NCBI RefSeq assembly: GCF_007991175.1
Contig: NZ_BJXV01000002.1
Span: 124,001-188,000 of the forward strand
Direction of reading: 5' to 3'
Source of the DNA: Halovibrio variabilis
GTDB taxonomy: Bacteria; Pseudomonadota; Gammaproteobacteria; Pseudomonadales; Halomonadaceae
Length of the DNA: 64,000 bases
Position 1 is the stretch's first letter; every line of letters starts with the position of its first letter. The notes beneath the pieces were generated by a model that was not told where the DNA came from, made no database searches, and saw only the letters and a list, made by a program, of their open reading frames with translations. Below are positions 37,617-45,720 of this stretch, one piece after another. The position numbers were made by a program, and so were the translations under genes.

Positions 37617-37711
37617 TTATGATAAAAATCTGCTGAACAGCCAGAGGCTCAGCAGATTGATCAGCCAGCCCACGACCATTAGAGTCAGTGTTGGCGCTGT
37701 GTCGGGCGCGG
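37617..37711 (-). pseudogene. C-terminal remnant of a membrane permease
   Basis: The minus-strand frame ends TLTLMVVGWLINLLSLWLFS before TAA at 37619-37617, a last transmembrane helix. Thirteen bases later comes the thioredoxin ATG, the order seen in permease-thioredoxin pairs. The rest of the permease is gone; the thiolase gene ends only about 25 bases upstream. Confidence 0.5.
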
Positions 37712-37734
37712 TGTATCCGCGCCTGATGCCATGG

Positions 37735-38919
37735 TTACAGAGTCTCCAGTGCCAGGGCGATACCCTGGCCGCCGCCGATGCATAGGGTCACGATACCGCG
37801 CCGTTCGCCATTGCGCTGCATGGCGTGCAGTAGGCGGGTGGTTAGCACCGCCCCGCTGGCGCCGATGGGGTGGCCGTGGGCGATGGCACCGCCCTCGACA
37901 TTGACGATATCCTCGGGAAAGCCCAGCTCGCGCTGGCAGACAAGGGCAATGGCGGCAAAGGCTTCATTGATCTCGACCCGTTCCACATCGCCTACTTCCC
38001 AGCCGGCACGCTGGAGGGCCTGTTTGACCGCTGGTACCGGGCCAATGCCAAAGAAGCCAGGCTCCACAGCGCCCACCCCAAACGATACCAGACGCGCCAT
38101 GGGTGCAAGGCCTTGCTTTTCGGCCCAACCACGCTCGGCGACGACCATCGCCGCCGCGCCGCTGTTAAGTCCGGGGGCATTGCCCGCGGTGATGGTGCCC
38201 TCCTTGCGGAAAGCGGGTTTCATCTTGCTGAGCGATTCAAGCGAGGCATCGCTGCGGTTGTGCTCGTCGCGGACGAATTCCACGGTTTCCTTGCGCCCCT
38301 TGACCTCTACCGGAGTGATCTCGTCGTCGAACTTGCCGGCTTCCTGAGCCTTGGAGAAGCGCTGTTGGGAGCGCAACGCCCACTCGTCCTGATCTTCTCG
38401 AGAGAGGTCATAGCGGCTCACCAAATCTTCGGTATGCCAGCCGGAGTGCTTGCCGCTGAAGGCATCGTTCAGGCCGTCGAGCAACATGCTGTCGTGCATG
38501 GTTACATCGCCCATGCGCGCACCCCAGCGACCCTGGGGAAGCACGTAGGGGGCACGGTCCATGTTTTCCATGCCACCGGCGATGGCGAAGTCTGCCATGC
38601 CACTCCAGATCTCCATGGCGGCGCTGGCCACGGCCTGAGCACCGGAGCCGCAGACACGGTTGATTGTCAGTGCCGGTACTTCCACAGGCAGTCCGCCGCC
38701 GATACCGGCCTGGCGCGCCGAATTCATCTTGCAGCCAGCCTGGATCACGTGTCCCATGACCAATGACTGGACCCTGTCGGCGGCGAGGCCGGATCGCGAC
38801 AGGGTTTCCTGGATGACTCTGGCGCCGAGTTCCGTGGCAGGCGTGCCCTTGAGGCTCCCGCCATAGGTGCCGATGGCGGTGCGAACGGGCTGGCAAATGA
38901 CGACGTCACGAGATGACAT
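37735..38919 (-). CDS. acetyl-CoA acetyltransferase (thiolase)
   Basis: 394 residues. The thiolase active site is complete: Cys90 in NRVCGSGAQAV, His350 in AHGHPIGASG and Cys380 in LCIGGGQG. It condenses two acetyl-CoA to acetoacetyl-CoA or does the reverse, feeding PHB synthesis or ending 3-hydroxybutyrate breakdown. AGGAG precedes the ATG. The gene is markedly GC-richer than the accessory block beside it, which leaves an 897-base antisense open frame. The right symbol (phaA, atoB) cannot be decided. Confidence 0.93.
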   Translation of the reverse strand: MSSRDVVICQPVRTAIGTYGGSLKGTPATELGARVIQETLSRSGLAADRVQSLVMGHVIQAGCKMNSARQAGIGGGLPVEVPALTINRVCGSGAQAVASAAMEIWSGMADFAIAGGMENMDRAPYVLPQGRWGARMGDVTMHDSMLLDGLNDAFSGKHSGWHTEDLVSRYDLSREDQDEWALRSQQRFSKAQEAGKFDDEITPVEVKGRKETVEFVRDEHNRSDASLESLSKMKPAFRKEGTITAGNAPGLNSGAAAMVVAERGWAEKQGLAPMARLVSFGVGAVEPGFFGIGPVPAVKQALQRAGWEVGDVERVEINEAFAAIALVCQRELGFPEDIVNVEGGAIAHGHPIGASGAVLTTRLLHAMQRNGERRGIVTLCIGGGQGIALALETL

Positions 38920-39208
38920 GGAAGTACTCCTGATGTTGAGCGTGTCAGCGACCGGTAGGCCGCAGCGAAACTATCAGTTCAATCTGGTTTGAGCGTAGTT
39001 CCTGTATGGCGATTCTGCCCAGCGGCTGAGTGCCCGCTGCGAACGAGGCCCTGGTAGGCCATCATCTTATCGAAGTGTTTTATAACCGGAAATGACTGCA
39101 CGCCAGCAACGGCTATATGAGTCCAAGGGACTATGAGTCGGCATTGCTGGCAACTGCTTAACAAGCTGTTCAGAAAACTGTTGCCAGATTAGAGCGGCGA
39201 GGCGGCGT

Positions 39209-40264
39209 TCATCCATAGCCTCTTGCGGCTAGTAGGGGGCCGATTTGGTGTGCCTGAGCATCGGGTAGCTGATGGCAGCCCAGCTTGAAAGCGCCGCGCA
39301 ACAGTTTATTGCTGCCTGCTGAGAGGTTACACGTGGCGACGATCATGCGGAGGCGTCGGCGCGATATCTTGACTTGCTCACCAGCGGTATAGTCCAGCTT
39401 GCCGATTATATTGCGCAGCGTGGCAAGCGCCATGCCGATTGACCAGCTGCAGAAACGCCGAATGCCAACCTCGGAGGCTGGAATCAGCAGCGTATAATCG
39501 CGCGCGCATTGCAAATGATGGTGGGCGACGGCCACCAGAAAGCGTATACCCTCTTGGTAGCCTGGGTGGTGCTGCCAGTCGTCTGCCTGGACTAAATCGA
39601 CGCCATGTTCCTCAAAGACGTCGCGCGGTAGCCAGCAAATACCGCGCTGACGGTCGTCCCAGACATCTTTCAAGATGTTAGTCATCTGCAGCCCTTGGCC
39701 AAAGGACGTCGATAGACGCTGGAGCTTCTCGCGTTGCGCATAGATGTCTGGATGGGTATCGGCAAACAGGCGGGTTAACATCTCGCCGACGCAGCCAGCC
39801 ACCACATAACAGTAGTCCCGCAGGCAGCTTCGATCCGGCAGGCCGTGCGGGTTTTTTAAGCGTTCGAAATCAGCCATGCCGGTGCACATGGTGGTGATGC
39901 AGTCGCGTAATGCTGATTGCCTTTCGCCGGGTAATTCGCCGAATGCGCGCAATATGCCGGGTGTCTCGGCAACCAGCTCTTGTTCCAGCGGATCTTGCAC
40001 CAAGCCGGTGCCCAGCAATGCCGCGGAGAACTCGTTAGCGGCGCTAGCATCGTCCAAACCGGCTAGCAGGCGCTGATAGTGTGCGTCTTTGTCGGTGGGC
40101 GCCATGCTGGTGCTGTCTTCGACGGTGTCGGCGATACGGCACAACAGGTAGGCATTGGTGATTGCCGGGCGCAAGGCCGTCGGCAACTGTGGAATGGTTA
40201 AGGCGAACGACCTAGAGACACCGGGTAGCAGCCGGTTCTGGAGGGCGAGAGAGGCCGGCCGCAT
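39209..40264 (-). CDS. squalene/phytoene synthase family protein
   Basis: 351 residues. Trans-isoprenyl head-to-head synthase fold. The first aspartate motif is RIADTVED (about 44-50) and the second NILKDVWDD (about 196-204). SRSFALTIPQLP and YCYVVAGCVGEMLT resemble the squalene-synthase (farnesyl-diphosphate farnesyltransferase) branch more than CrtB. It would join two prenyl diphosphates to squalene, dehydrosqualene or phytoene; the product cannot be settled from sequence. idi lies upstream on the same strand. No desaturase or hopanoid gene is in the window. Confidence 0.8.
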   Translation of the reverse strand: MRPASLALQNRLLPGVSRSFALTIPQLPTALRPAITNAYLLCRIADTVEDSTSMAPTDKDAHYQRLLAGLDDASAANEFSAALLGTGLVQDPLEQELVAETPGILRAFGELPGERQSALRDCITTMCTGMADFERLKNPHGLPDRSCLRDYCYVVAGCVGEMLTRLFADTHPDIYAQREKLQRLSTSFGQGLQMTNILKDVWDDRQRGICWLPRDVFEEHGVDLVQADDWQHHPGYQEGIRFLVAVAHHHLQCARDYTLLIPASEVGIRRFCSWSIGMALATLRNIIGKLDYTAGEQVKISRRRLRMIVATCNLSAGSNKLLRGAFKLGCHQLPDAQAHQIGPLLAARGYG

Positions 40265-40390
40265 GCTAATCAGGTCCTTGGTATACTGAGACGTGACCGA
40301 TGACAGCCGCCGCTATTAGTAATCTGGTCTTCATTGACTCTCTCCATGCTGACTGCTCGGGGTCACTTTCAGCGGTAACAGGCTCTTGCT

Positions 40391-40957
40391 TTAAAGAGCT
40401 TCTATCTGTGGCCAGAACGCCTTGCGAAGAGAAGGCCATTCAAGCTTGAGCCAAGGGGTGTAACGCTCCGGGTTTACTGCCAGTTCTCTGTCCAATGTAT
40501 CAGGCGCAATATAACACCAGTCGGCAACCTCGCTTTCATTGACCTCAATGTCGGCATCCGAGCGCACTACATAGACCGAACATAGCTCATGCTCGGAGCC
40601 GATATCGCCATAGGCGGCGTGGTAACGGAAGCGGTAGAGGAATTCTGGCTTTGCCGTGATAGACAGTTCCTCTCGCAAGCGACGTTGCGCAGATGCTAAA
40701 TCGTCTTCCCCCTGACGCGGGTGGCTGCAGCAGCTGTTTGACCAGAAAAGTGGCCATAGCGGTTTGCTTGCGCTGCGCTGTTGTAGGAGCAATTCATTGT
40801 GGCGATTAAACACAAAAATAGAGAACGCCCTGTGTAGTTTTCCTTGGCCTTGATGGCACGCCGCTTTAGCGTCGTGCCCCAGCACAACATTATTTTCATC
40901 AACTAAAATCAGCGGTTCGTTATCAAAAGAAACAACGTTGTTTAGGCTCTGCGCCAT
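40391..40957 (-). CDS. idi: isopentenyl-diphosphate delta-isomerase, type 1
   Basis: 188 residues from ATG 40957, which has GGAGGAGG eight bases upstream. Nudix-fold IPP isomerase: the active-site cysteine lies in SNSCCSHPRQGE and the acidic residues in RRLREELSI and SEHELCSVY. It interconverts IPP and DMAPP, supplying the synthase encoded 126 bases downstream. An 18-base element shared with the divergent gene lies in the upstream region. Confidence 0.93.
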   Translation of the reverse strand: MAQSLNNVVSFDNEPLILVDENNVVLGHDAKAACHQGQGKLHRAFSIFVFNRHNELLLQQRSASKPLWPLFWSNSCCSHPRQGEDDLASAQRRLREELSITAKPEFLYRFRYHAAYGDIGSEHELCSVYVVRSDADIEVNESEVADWCYIAPDTLDRELAVNPERYTPWLKLEWPSLRKAFWPQIEAL

Positions 40958-41050
40958 CAATACAACCTCCTCCACTGGCGAATAATTACCTGACACACGG
41001 CTGTTGGGGCGTCAGCGTCTGAGCATTTTATGGTGAGTTATTTATGCGGC

Positions 41051-41236
41051 GTATAATTTTTGTATCACCGCCCAATCATAGCGCCTGAGGTGGCTAAGTA
41101 AAGCAACATCTGCCGTTTATGATGACACGCTGTGTCTAGCTGCACCAGTTGGCGAAGCGGTTTGGCAGCCTCAATACGACCCCATCCAGAATAATTAATG
41201 GTACTGAAATGGACATTTGTATAGTTTTTGTACCAC
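41051..41236. promoter_or_regulatory. pair of near-identical 18-base elements between idi and the DUF2189 gene
   Basis: GTATAATTTTTGTATCAC (41051-41068) and GTATAGTTTTTGTACCAC (41219-41236) differ at two positions and lie in the divergent intergenic region, in the same orientation. The repeated TGTA and TATA half-sites resemble operators of MerR-type light or vitamin B12 regulators that control carotenoid genes. The regulator assignment is inference; the repeat itself is direct. Confidence 0.5.
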
Positions 41237-41365
41237 TATGTGCTGTGCGTATTTGAAAACATCAAACCCATTAAACGGCCCCACAAGAGCAATTGCTTTT
41301 CGCCCCAATCAATAGTGCACGCCACGTTAGACCCGGTTGTACGCTATCAACAAAGGAGCTACGTC

Positions 41366-42184
41366 ATGAGTAAGGCGACGACAAAAAAGCCAAGCAGCGC
41401 TGAGATGCCCGGTGTCAGCATTAGCGTTAATCGGCTAACGAAGGACAGGCCTAAAGCCTGGTTGGTTGCCGGTATGCAGGACTTCCGGTCCGCGATGGCG
41501 GTTAGTTTATCGTATGGCTTATTCTGGGTCGTATTGAGTATTGCCATTACGGTGGCCACGTTCACCTTAGGCTATTGGCATTTGTTGTTGCCAATGGTCG
41601 CGGGCTTCATGCTGCTTGGCCCTCTGATCGCTGTTGGTGCTTATGGTATCAGTCAAGCCATCGAACAGGGACGAACACCTAGCCTGGGCGATGCATTCAG
41701 CAGTTGGAAACCTTACGCCGGGCAGTTGGCGATGATGGGCGTCATGATGTTGATTTCTTTTCTTGCCTGGATTCGTCTTACAACGCTGTTATTCGCGCTA
41801 TTTTTTGGCCTTGAAGTACTCAGCCCACAAGCGGTTTATACATCATTGGTGACAACCCCCGAGGGCTTGGGCATGTTGGCAATAGGCACTGTCGCTGGCG
41901 GTGTAATGGCGCTTGGAACCTTTGCCATCAGCGTGGTAGCGATTCCCACCATCATGGATCACGACCTAACGTTCATGGAAGGTATTGAGGCCAGTATCCG
42001 CTGCGTATCAAGTAATTTTCGCACCATGCTAATTTGGGCGGCAATGCTGACTGGCTGTGCACTGGTGGGTATCGCGACATTGTATCTTGGGCTGGCGTTG
42101 ATTTTGCCAGTACTGGGGCATGCCAGCTGGCACGCTTATAAAGAGCTAGTCGTCATCAAGCCAGTGGAGAAAATAGCCTCTTAA
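41366..42184 (+). CDS. DUF2189 integral membrane protein
   Basis: 272 residues from ATG 41366, preceded by AAAGGAG seven bases upstream; the frame is open to 41228, but the extra residues are not membrane-protein-like. About six hydrophobic helices are visible, with GPLIAVGAYGISQAIEQGRTPSLGDAF as the conserved DUF2189 block. Cytoplasmic-membrane protein of unknown function. It is divergent from idi and shares an upstream repeat element with it. Confidence 0.8.
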   Translation: MSKATTKKPSSAEMPGVSISVNRLTKDRPKAWLVAGMQDFRSAMAVSLSYGLFWVVLSIAITVATFTLGYWHLLLPMVAGFMLLGPLIAVGAYGISQAIEQGRTPSLGDAFSSWKPYAGQLAMMGVMMLISFLAWIRLTTLLFALFFGLEVLSPQAVYTSLVTTPEGLGMLAIGTVAGGVMALGTFAISVVAIPTIMDHDLTFMEGIEASIRCVSSNFRTMLIWAAMLTGCALVGIATLYLGLALILPVLGHASWHAYKELVVIKPVEKIAS

Positions 42185-42277
42185 GCCCAAGAGGTATTGG
42201 TGATCTAGGGTAGTGATGAATAGTGCTTTCCGTTAAGCTTCTCAGCAATTTTTACTTACATGCTTTGAGGTTATTGA

Positions 42278-43111
42278 ATGCAAAGCCTTTTAAAGCTGTC
42301 TGCACTATCACTAGCGGTATTGATGATAGCAGGTTGCTCTGATCCCAAAATTGACACTAGCTCTATGCCCGCATCGGTAGTCTCTGTGGAGAAAGTTCGC
42401 GAGTCGCTGCCCGCGTATAAACGCGGTGAATTCGATCGAGGGTTGATCATTATTGCCACGTCGACCTTTAGTGGGGTCGATATTCTCAATCCTCAACGCA
42501 TGAATGCGGCTGAGATCGCCGAGTCAGCCAATGCGCAAATGCATGGCTTGACCGGCGACCAGGTCATTCATCGAGCCGATAAGATTCTACGCGACCGGCG
42601 AGCAAGAGCGCGCGACCATGCGATTCGCACCTTAAAGCGGTTAGAAAATAAACACGCTCAAGCCAGCAGCGATCAGCAGCAGTTAGCTCGTTTTAGCATT
42701 GATAACGCGCGCTATTACATGAGCGAGAGCCCGTACGGCGCGCTCGAACCCGTGATTGATCTTGACGTTACCAATGGCACCGATCAGGCTATTTCGGAGC
42801 TTTTTTTGAGAGGCGTAGTGACCAGCCCTGAGCGGACGGTGCCCTGGGTTGATGAAACCTTTTACTACGTTGTCGCTGGGGGCATCGAGCCGGGCGAAAC
42901 CCGGCAGTGGAGCTTGGCGCCTAATCGTTTTGGCCCTTGGGGCAATGCTCAGATACCGGATGATGCTGAACTGACGATCACCCTGAAAGCTCTGCGTGGA
43001 AGTGACGACCAGCCCCTCTGGGACTCCCCGCCACTATCCGAAGGCGAAACGGCCAAGCTGGAGCGCCTGCGTGATGAGTACCCCAGCGTCGCTCTATCAA
43101 GCGCGGAGTAA
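42278..43111 (+). CDS. lipoprotein, DUF6694-like
   Basis: 277 residues. Lipobox LMIAGC with Cys20 as the lipidation site. The body has a charged helical region (about 95-130) followed by a beta-rich part with DLDVTNGTDQAISELFLRGVV. It resembles the DUF6694 family of exported lipoproteins. Function unknown. GAGG lies upstream of the ATG. Convergent with ppnN, with a hairpin between. Confidence 0.65.
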   Translation: MQSLLKLSALSLAVLMIAGCSDPKIDTSSMPASVVSVEKVRESLPAYKRGEFDRGLIIIATSTFSGVDILNPQRMNAAEIAESANAQMHGLTGDQVIHRADKILRDRRARARDHAIRTLKRLENKHAQASSDQQQLARFSIDNARYYMSESPYGALEPVIDLDVTNGTDQAISELFLRGVVTSPERTVPWVDETFYYVVAGGIEPGETRQWSLAPNRFGPWGNAQIPDDAELTITLKALRGSDDQPLWDSPPLSEGETAKLERLRDEYPSVALSSAE

Positions 43112-43134
43112 ATGCTAACAACCAGCAGCGTATT

Positions 43135-43168
43135 CGCCACAGCCGCTACTTTATTAGCAGCTGTGGCG
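43135..43168. terminator. hairpin between convergent genes
   Basis: CGCCACAGC (43135-43143) pairs with GCTGTGGCG (43160-43168). It sits between the stops of the lipoprotein gene and ppnN and has no T-run on the plus side, so it may act as a weak bidirectional terminator or an mRNA-end stabiliser. Confidence 0.45.
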
Positions 43169-43179
43169 CATCTTTGCCG

Positions 43180-44562
43180 TTATTTCAGCACGTAGCAGGG
43201 CGTATACGCATGACCATCGAGCTTCATGCGGCCTTGGGCGACGAAAGAGGTAAGCAGTTCATCCAATCGCTGCATGAGTTCAGTTTCAGCCGTCAGCACA
43301 AAAGGTCCAAACGCTTCAATCGCACGAATACCTGACTCTTTCACATTACCAGCCACAATGCCTGAGAAAGCGCGGCGCAGATTGGCGGCTAGTTCATGAG
43401 TAGGCTGCTGGCGGTGCAGCGCTAAGGCGTGCATCGCTTCGTGAGTCGGTTCGAAGGTAGCCTGGAAATCCCGTGCAATGGTCAGGCGCCAATTGTAGTA
43501 GAACGCATCCTGATGAGTACGCCGGAATTCAGCGATTTCGTCGACGCCATGGCGCATGCGCCGTGCGACAGCGACCGGGTCGCCGGTAATGATCGTGTAG
43601 TAGCGACGAATTTCCTCGCCTAAGGTATAAACTAAGAACTCGTCAATCTTCTGAAAGTAGGCAGCGGAATTGGCGGGCCCGGTGAAAATTAACGGGAAAG
43701 GTATGTCTTTGTTACTTGGGTGCAGCAGAATGCCTAGTAAATAGAGGATTTCTTCCGCAGTACCTACGCCACCGGGAAAAACGATAATGCCATGCCCTAA
43801 GCGCACAAAGGCTTCTAAACGCTTTTCAATATCGGGCATCACGACCAGTTCGTTGACGATGGGGTTAGGGGCTTCAGCGGCGATAATGCCAGGCTCTGAA
43901 ATACCTAAATAACGTCCTTCATTGCGCCGCTGTTTGGCATGGGCAACGTTTGCGCCTTTCATGGGGCCTTTCATGGCACCCGGCCCGCAGCCAGTACAAA
44001 TATCTAAATCGCGCAGACCTAAGTGATAGCCCACATCCTTGGTATATTCATACTCTTCGCGGGAAATCGAGTGACCGCCCCAGCACACCACTAGGCTAGG
44101 GTCGCGGCCAGGTTTTAGCGTGCCAGCTTTGCGCAGAATATGGAAAACCGCATTGGTAGTGCCATCCCCGGTGCTCAGGTCAAAACGTTTGTGGTGCTGT
44201 ATTTCGTTGTAGACGTAAACAATATCGCGAATGATCGAGGATAGATGCTCGCGGATACCGCGTATCATGCGGCCGTCAACAAACGCTTCCGCAGGGGCGT
44301 TTGTCAACTTTAAGCGAATGCCGCGATCCTGTTGTAATACCTCAATATCAAAATCTTTATAGGCTTCTAAAATCGCCAGGCTGTCATCGCTGGGGTTGCC
44401 GCAATTTAATACCGCCAATGCGCAGCGGCGAAGCAGGTCATGTAGGCCGCTTTGGGACGTTTTATGCAAGCGATTGACTTCATGTTGGGAAAGGACTTCA
44501 AGGCTTCCCTCAGGAGAAATAATACTGGAAAGGGTGTCGCGGGAGGTGGCGTTTTCGGTCAT
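43180..44562 (-). CDS. ppnN: pyrimidine/purine nucleotide 5'-monophosphate nucleosidase
   Basis: 460 residues. LOG/YgdH family: the PGGVGTAEE motif near 260-268 binds the phosphate and carries the catalytic Glu, and GCGPGAMKGPMKGA near 190-203 is characteristic of PpnN. It splits nucleoside monophosphates to base and ribose-5-phosphate. In E. coli the enzyme is stimulated by (p)ppGpp. Length and N-terminal domain agree with E. coli PpnN (454). Confidence 0.92.
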   Translation of the reverse strand: MTENATSRDTLSSIISPEGSLEVLSQHEVNRLHKTSQSGLHDLLRRCALAVLNCGNPSDDSLAILEAYKDFDIEVLQQDRGIRLKLTNAPAEAFVDGRMIRGIREHLSSIIRDIVYVYNEIQHHKRFDLSTGDGTTNAVFHILRKAGTLKPGRDPSLVVCWGGHSISREEYEYTKDVGYHLGLRDLDICTGCGPGAMKGPMKGANVAHAKQRRNEGRYLGISEPGIIAAEAPNPIVNELVVMPDIEKRLEAFVRLGHGIIVFPGGVGTAEEILYLLGILLHPSNKDIPFPLIFTGPANSAAYFQKIDEFLVYTLGEEIRRYYTIITGDPVAVARRMRHGVDEIAEFRRTHQDAFYYNWRLTIARDFQATFEPTHEAMHALALHRQQPTHELAANLRRAFSGIVAGNVKESGIRAIEAFGPFVLTAETELMQRLDELLTSFVAQGRMKLDGHAYTPCYVLK

Positions 44563-44775
44563 TAGCGGGGCTGTCTCTGGTCATTTGGTTGCTGCTGGCA
44601 TATTACCACGCCCAAGCAGGGGGTACAGGGCGGGAGGCGGCTAGCATGTCTGTGTTATTATGAAAAATATTTAAGATAATGGCGGTTGAAACCCCCTCGT
44701 TATCTGACACCGTTCCCTGAAATTGTTTTAAAGACAATTTTCAAAGACCGTTTCTAAAGACCTCGGCGCTTAACT

Positions 44776-45684
44776 ATGTTCAATGCCCAGTATTTTCGTA
44801 CCTTTATTACGCTAGTAGAAACAGGGAGTTTTACTCGCACTGCTCAGCGTTTAGAAATGACCCAGCCCGGCGTCAGCCAGCATGTGCGCAAGTTGGAACG
44901 TTATTTAAATAAAGAGCTGATAGAACGGAAAGGGCGTGGTTTTACGTTAACCGAAACAGGCCGCCGTGCTTATGACTATGCCCTAAAGCTGTTTGCCGAA
45001 CACGAGCAGTTTCGCCATGGGCTGGATGATGACTCTCTTGATAGTGGCGACTGCCGTATTGCCTCCCCCGGCAGCGTGGGCCTGATGCTGTATCCGTACA
45101 TATTGGGGCAGCAGCAAATGCATCCCAATTTAACGGTTAACTATAGTTTTGCCTTTAACCATGAAATCGTCAATGACCTGCTGGACGGTCGCTATGATAT
45201 CGGCATTGTCACCGAGGCGGTCAATCACCCGGAGCTTGATTGCACCATTTGGCACCAGGAGCCGCTATGCTTGGTCGTACCTGCTGATTTTGCGGGGGGC
45301 ACGCTGCCGGATTTAATGGGCATTGGCTTTCTTAACTATTACGACGGCATTAACCACGCAAATGCACTGCTGCGCGCGAATTATCCTGAAGCGTTTCGCT
45401 CGATGACCCACTTCCGCCATCAAGGCTTTACCAATGAAGTGAGTATGGTGTTGGACGCGGTTGCCAGGGGGTTGGGGTTTACTGTGGTGTCACGATTGGT
45501 ATTGGAAACCTCGCCCTGGCAGCGCCAGGTAAAAGCGCTAACGCTGCCCAACGCCGTTAATGAAGTGCTCTATTTGCTGCGTCGCCGCGACTCGGTACTG
45601 CCCAAGCGCTACGAGAAGCTGTTAAACGGCTTTCAAGCTCAGCGCCTACAAGAAACAACGCCCCCGGAGCCGCTGTCATTATAG
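44776..45684 (+). CDS. LysR-family transcriptional regulator
   Basis: 302 residues. N-terminal winged helix-turn-helix (FITLVETGSFTRTAQRL and QPGVSQHVRKLE), then a periplasmic-binding-like effector domain from about 90. It is divergent from ppnN, with 213 bases between starts, and convergent with gcvP. The ligand and targets are not evident; ppnN or its own gene are the natural candidates. Confidence 0.88.
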   Translation: MFNAQYFRTFITLVETGSFTRTAQRLEMTQPGVSQHVRKLERYLNKELIERKGRGFTLTETGRRAYDYALKLFAEHEQFRHGLDDDSLDSGDCRIASPGSVGLMLYPYILGQQQMHPNLTVNYSFAFNHEIVNDLLDGRYDIGIVTEAVNHPELDCTIWHQEPLCLVVPADFAGGTLPDLMGIGFLNYYDGINHANALLRANYPEAFRSMTHFRHQGFTNEVSMVLDAVARGLGFTVVSRLVLETSPWQRQVKALTLPNAVNEVLYLLRRRDSVLPKRYEKLLNGFQAQRLQETTPPEPLSL

Positions 45685-45720
45685 ACACTGGGGACGTTGT
45701 AAAAACGGCGCATCGCCTAA

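Noticed and set aside
37870..38766. 298-codon open frame antisense to the thiolase gene
   Set aside because: It exactly shadows a complete thiolase with all catalytic residues; long antisense frames are expected in GC-rich genes. No ribosome-binding site or family sequence.
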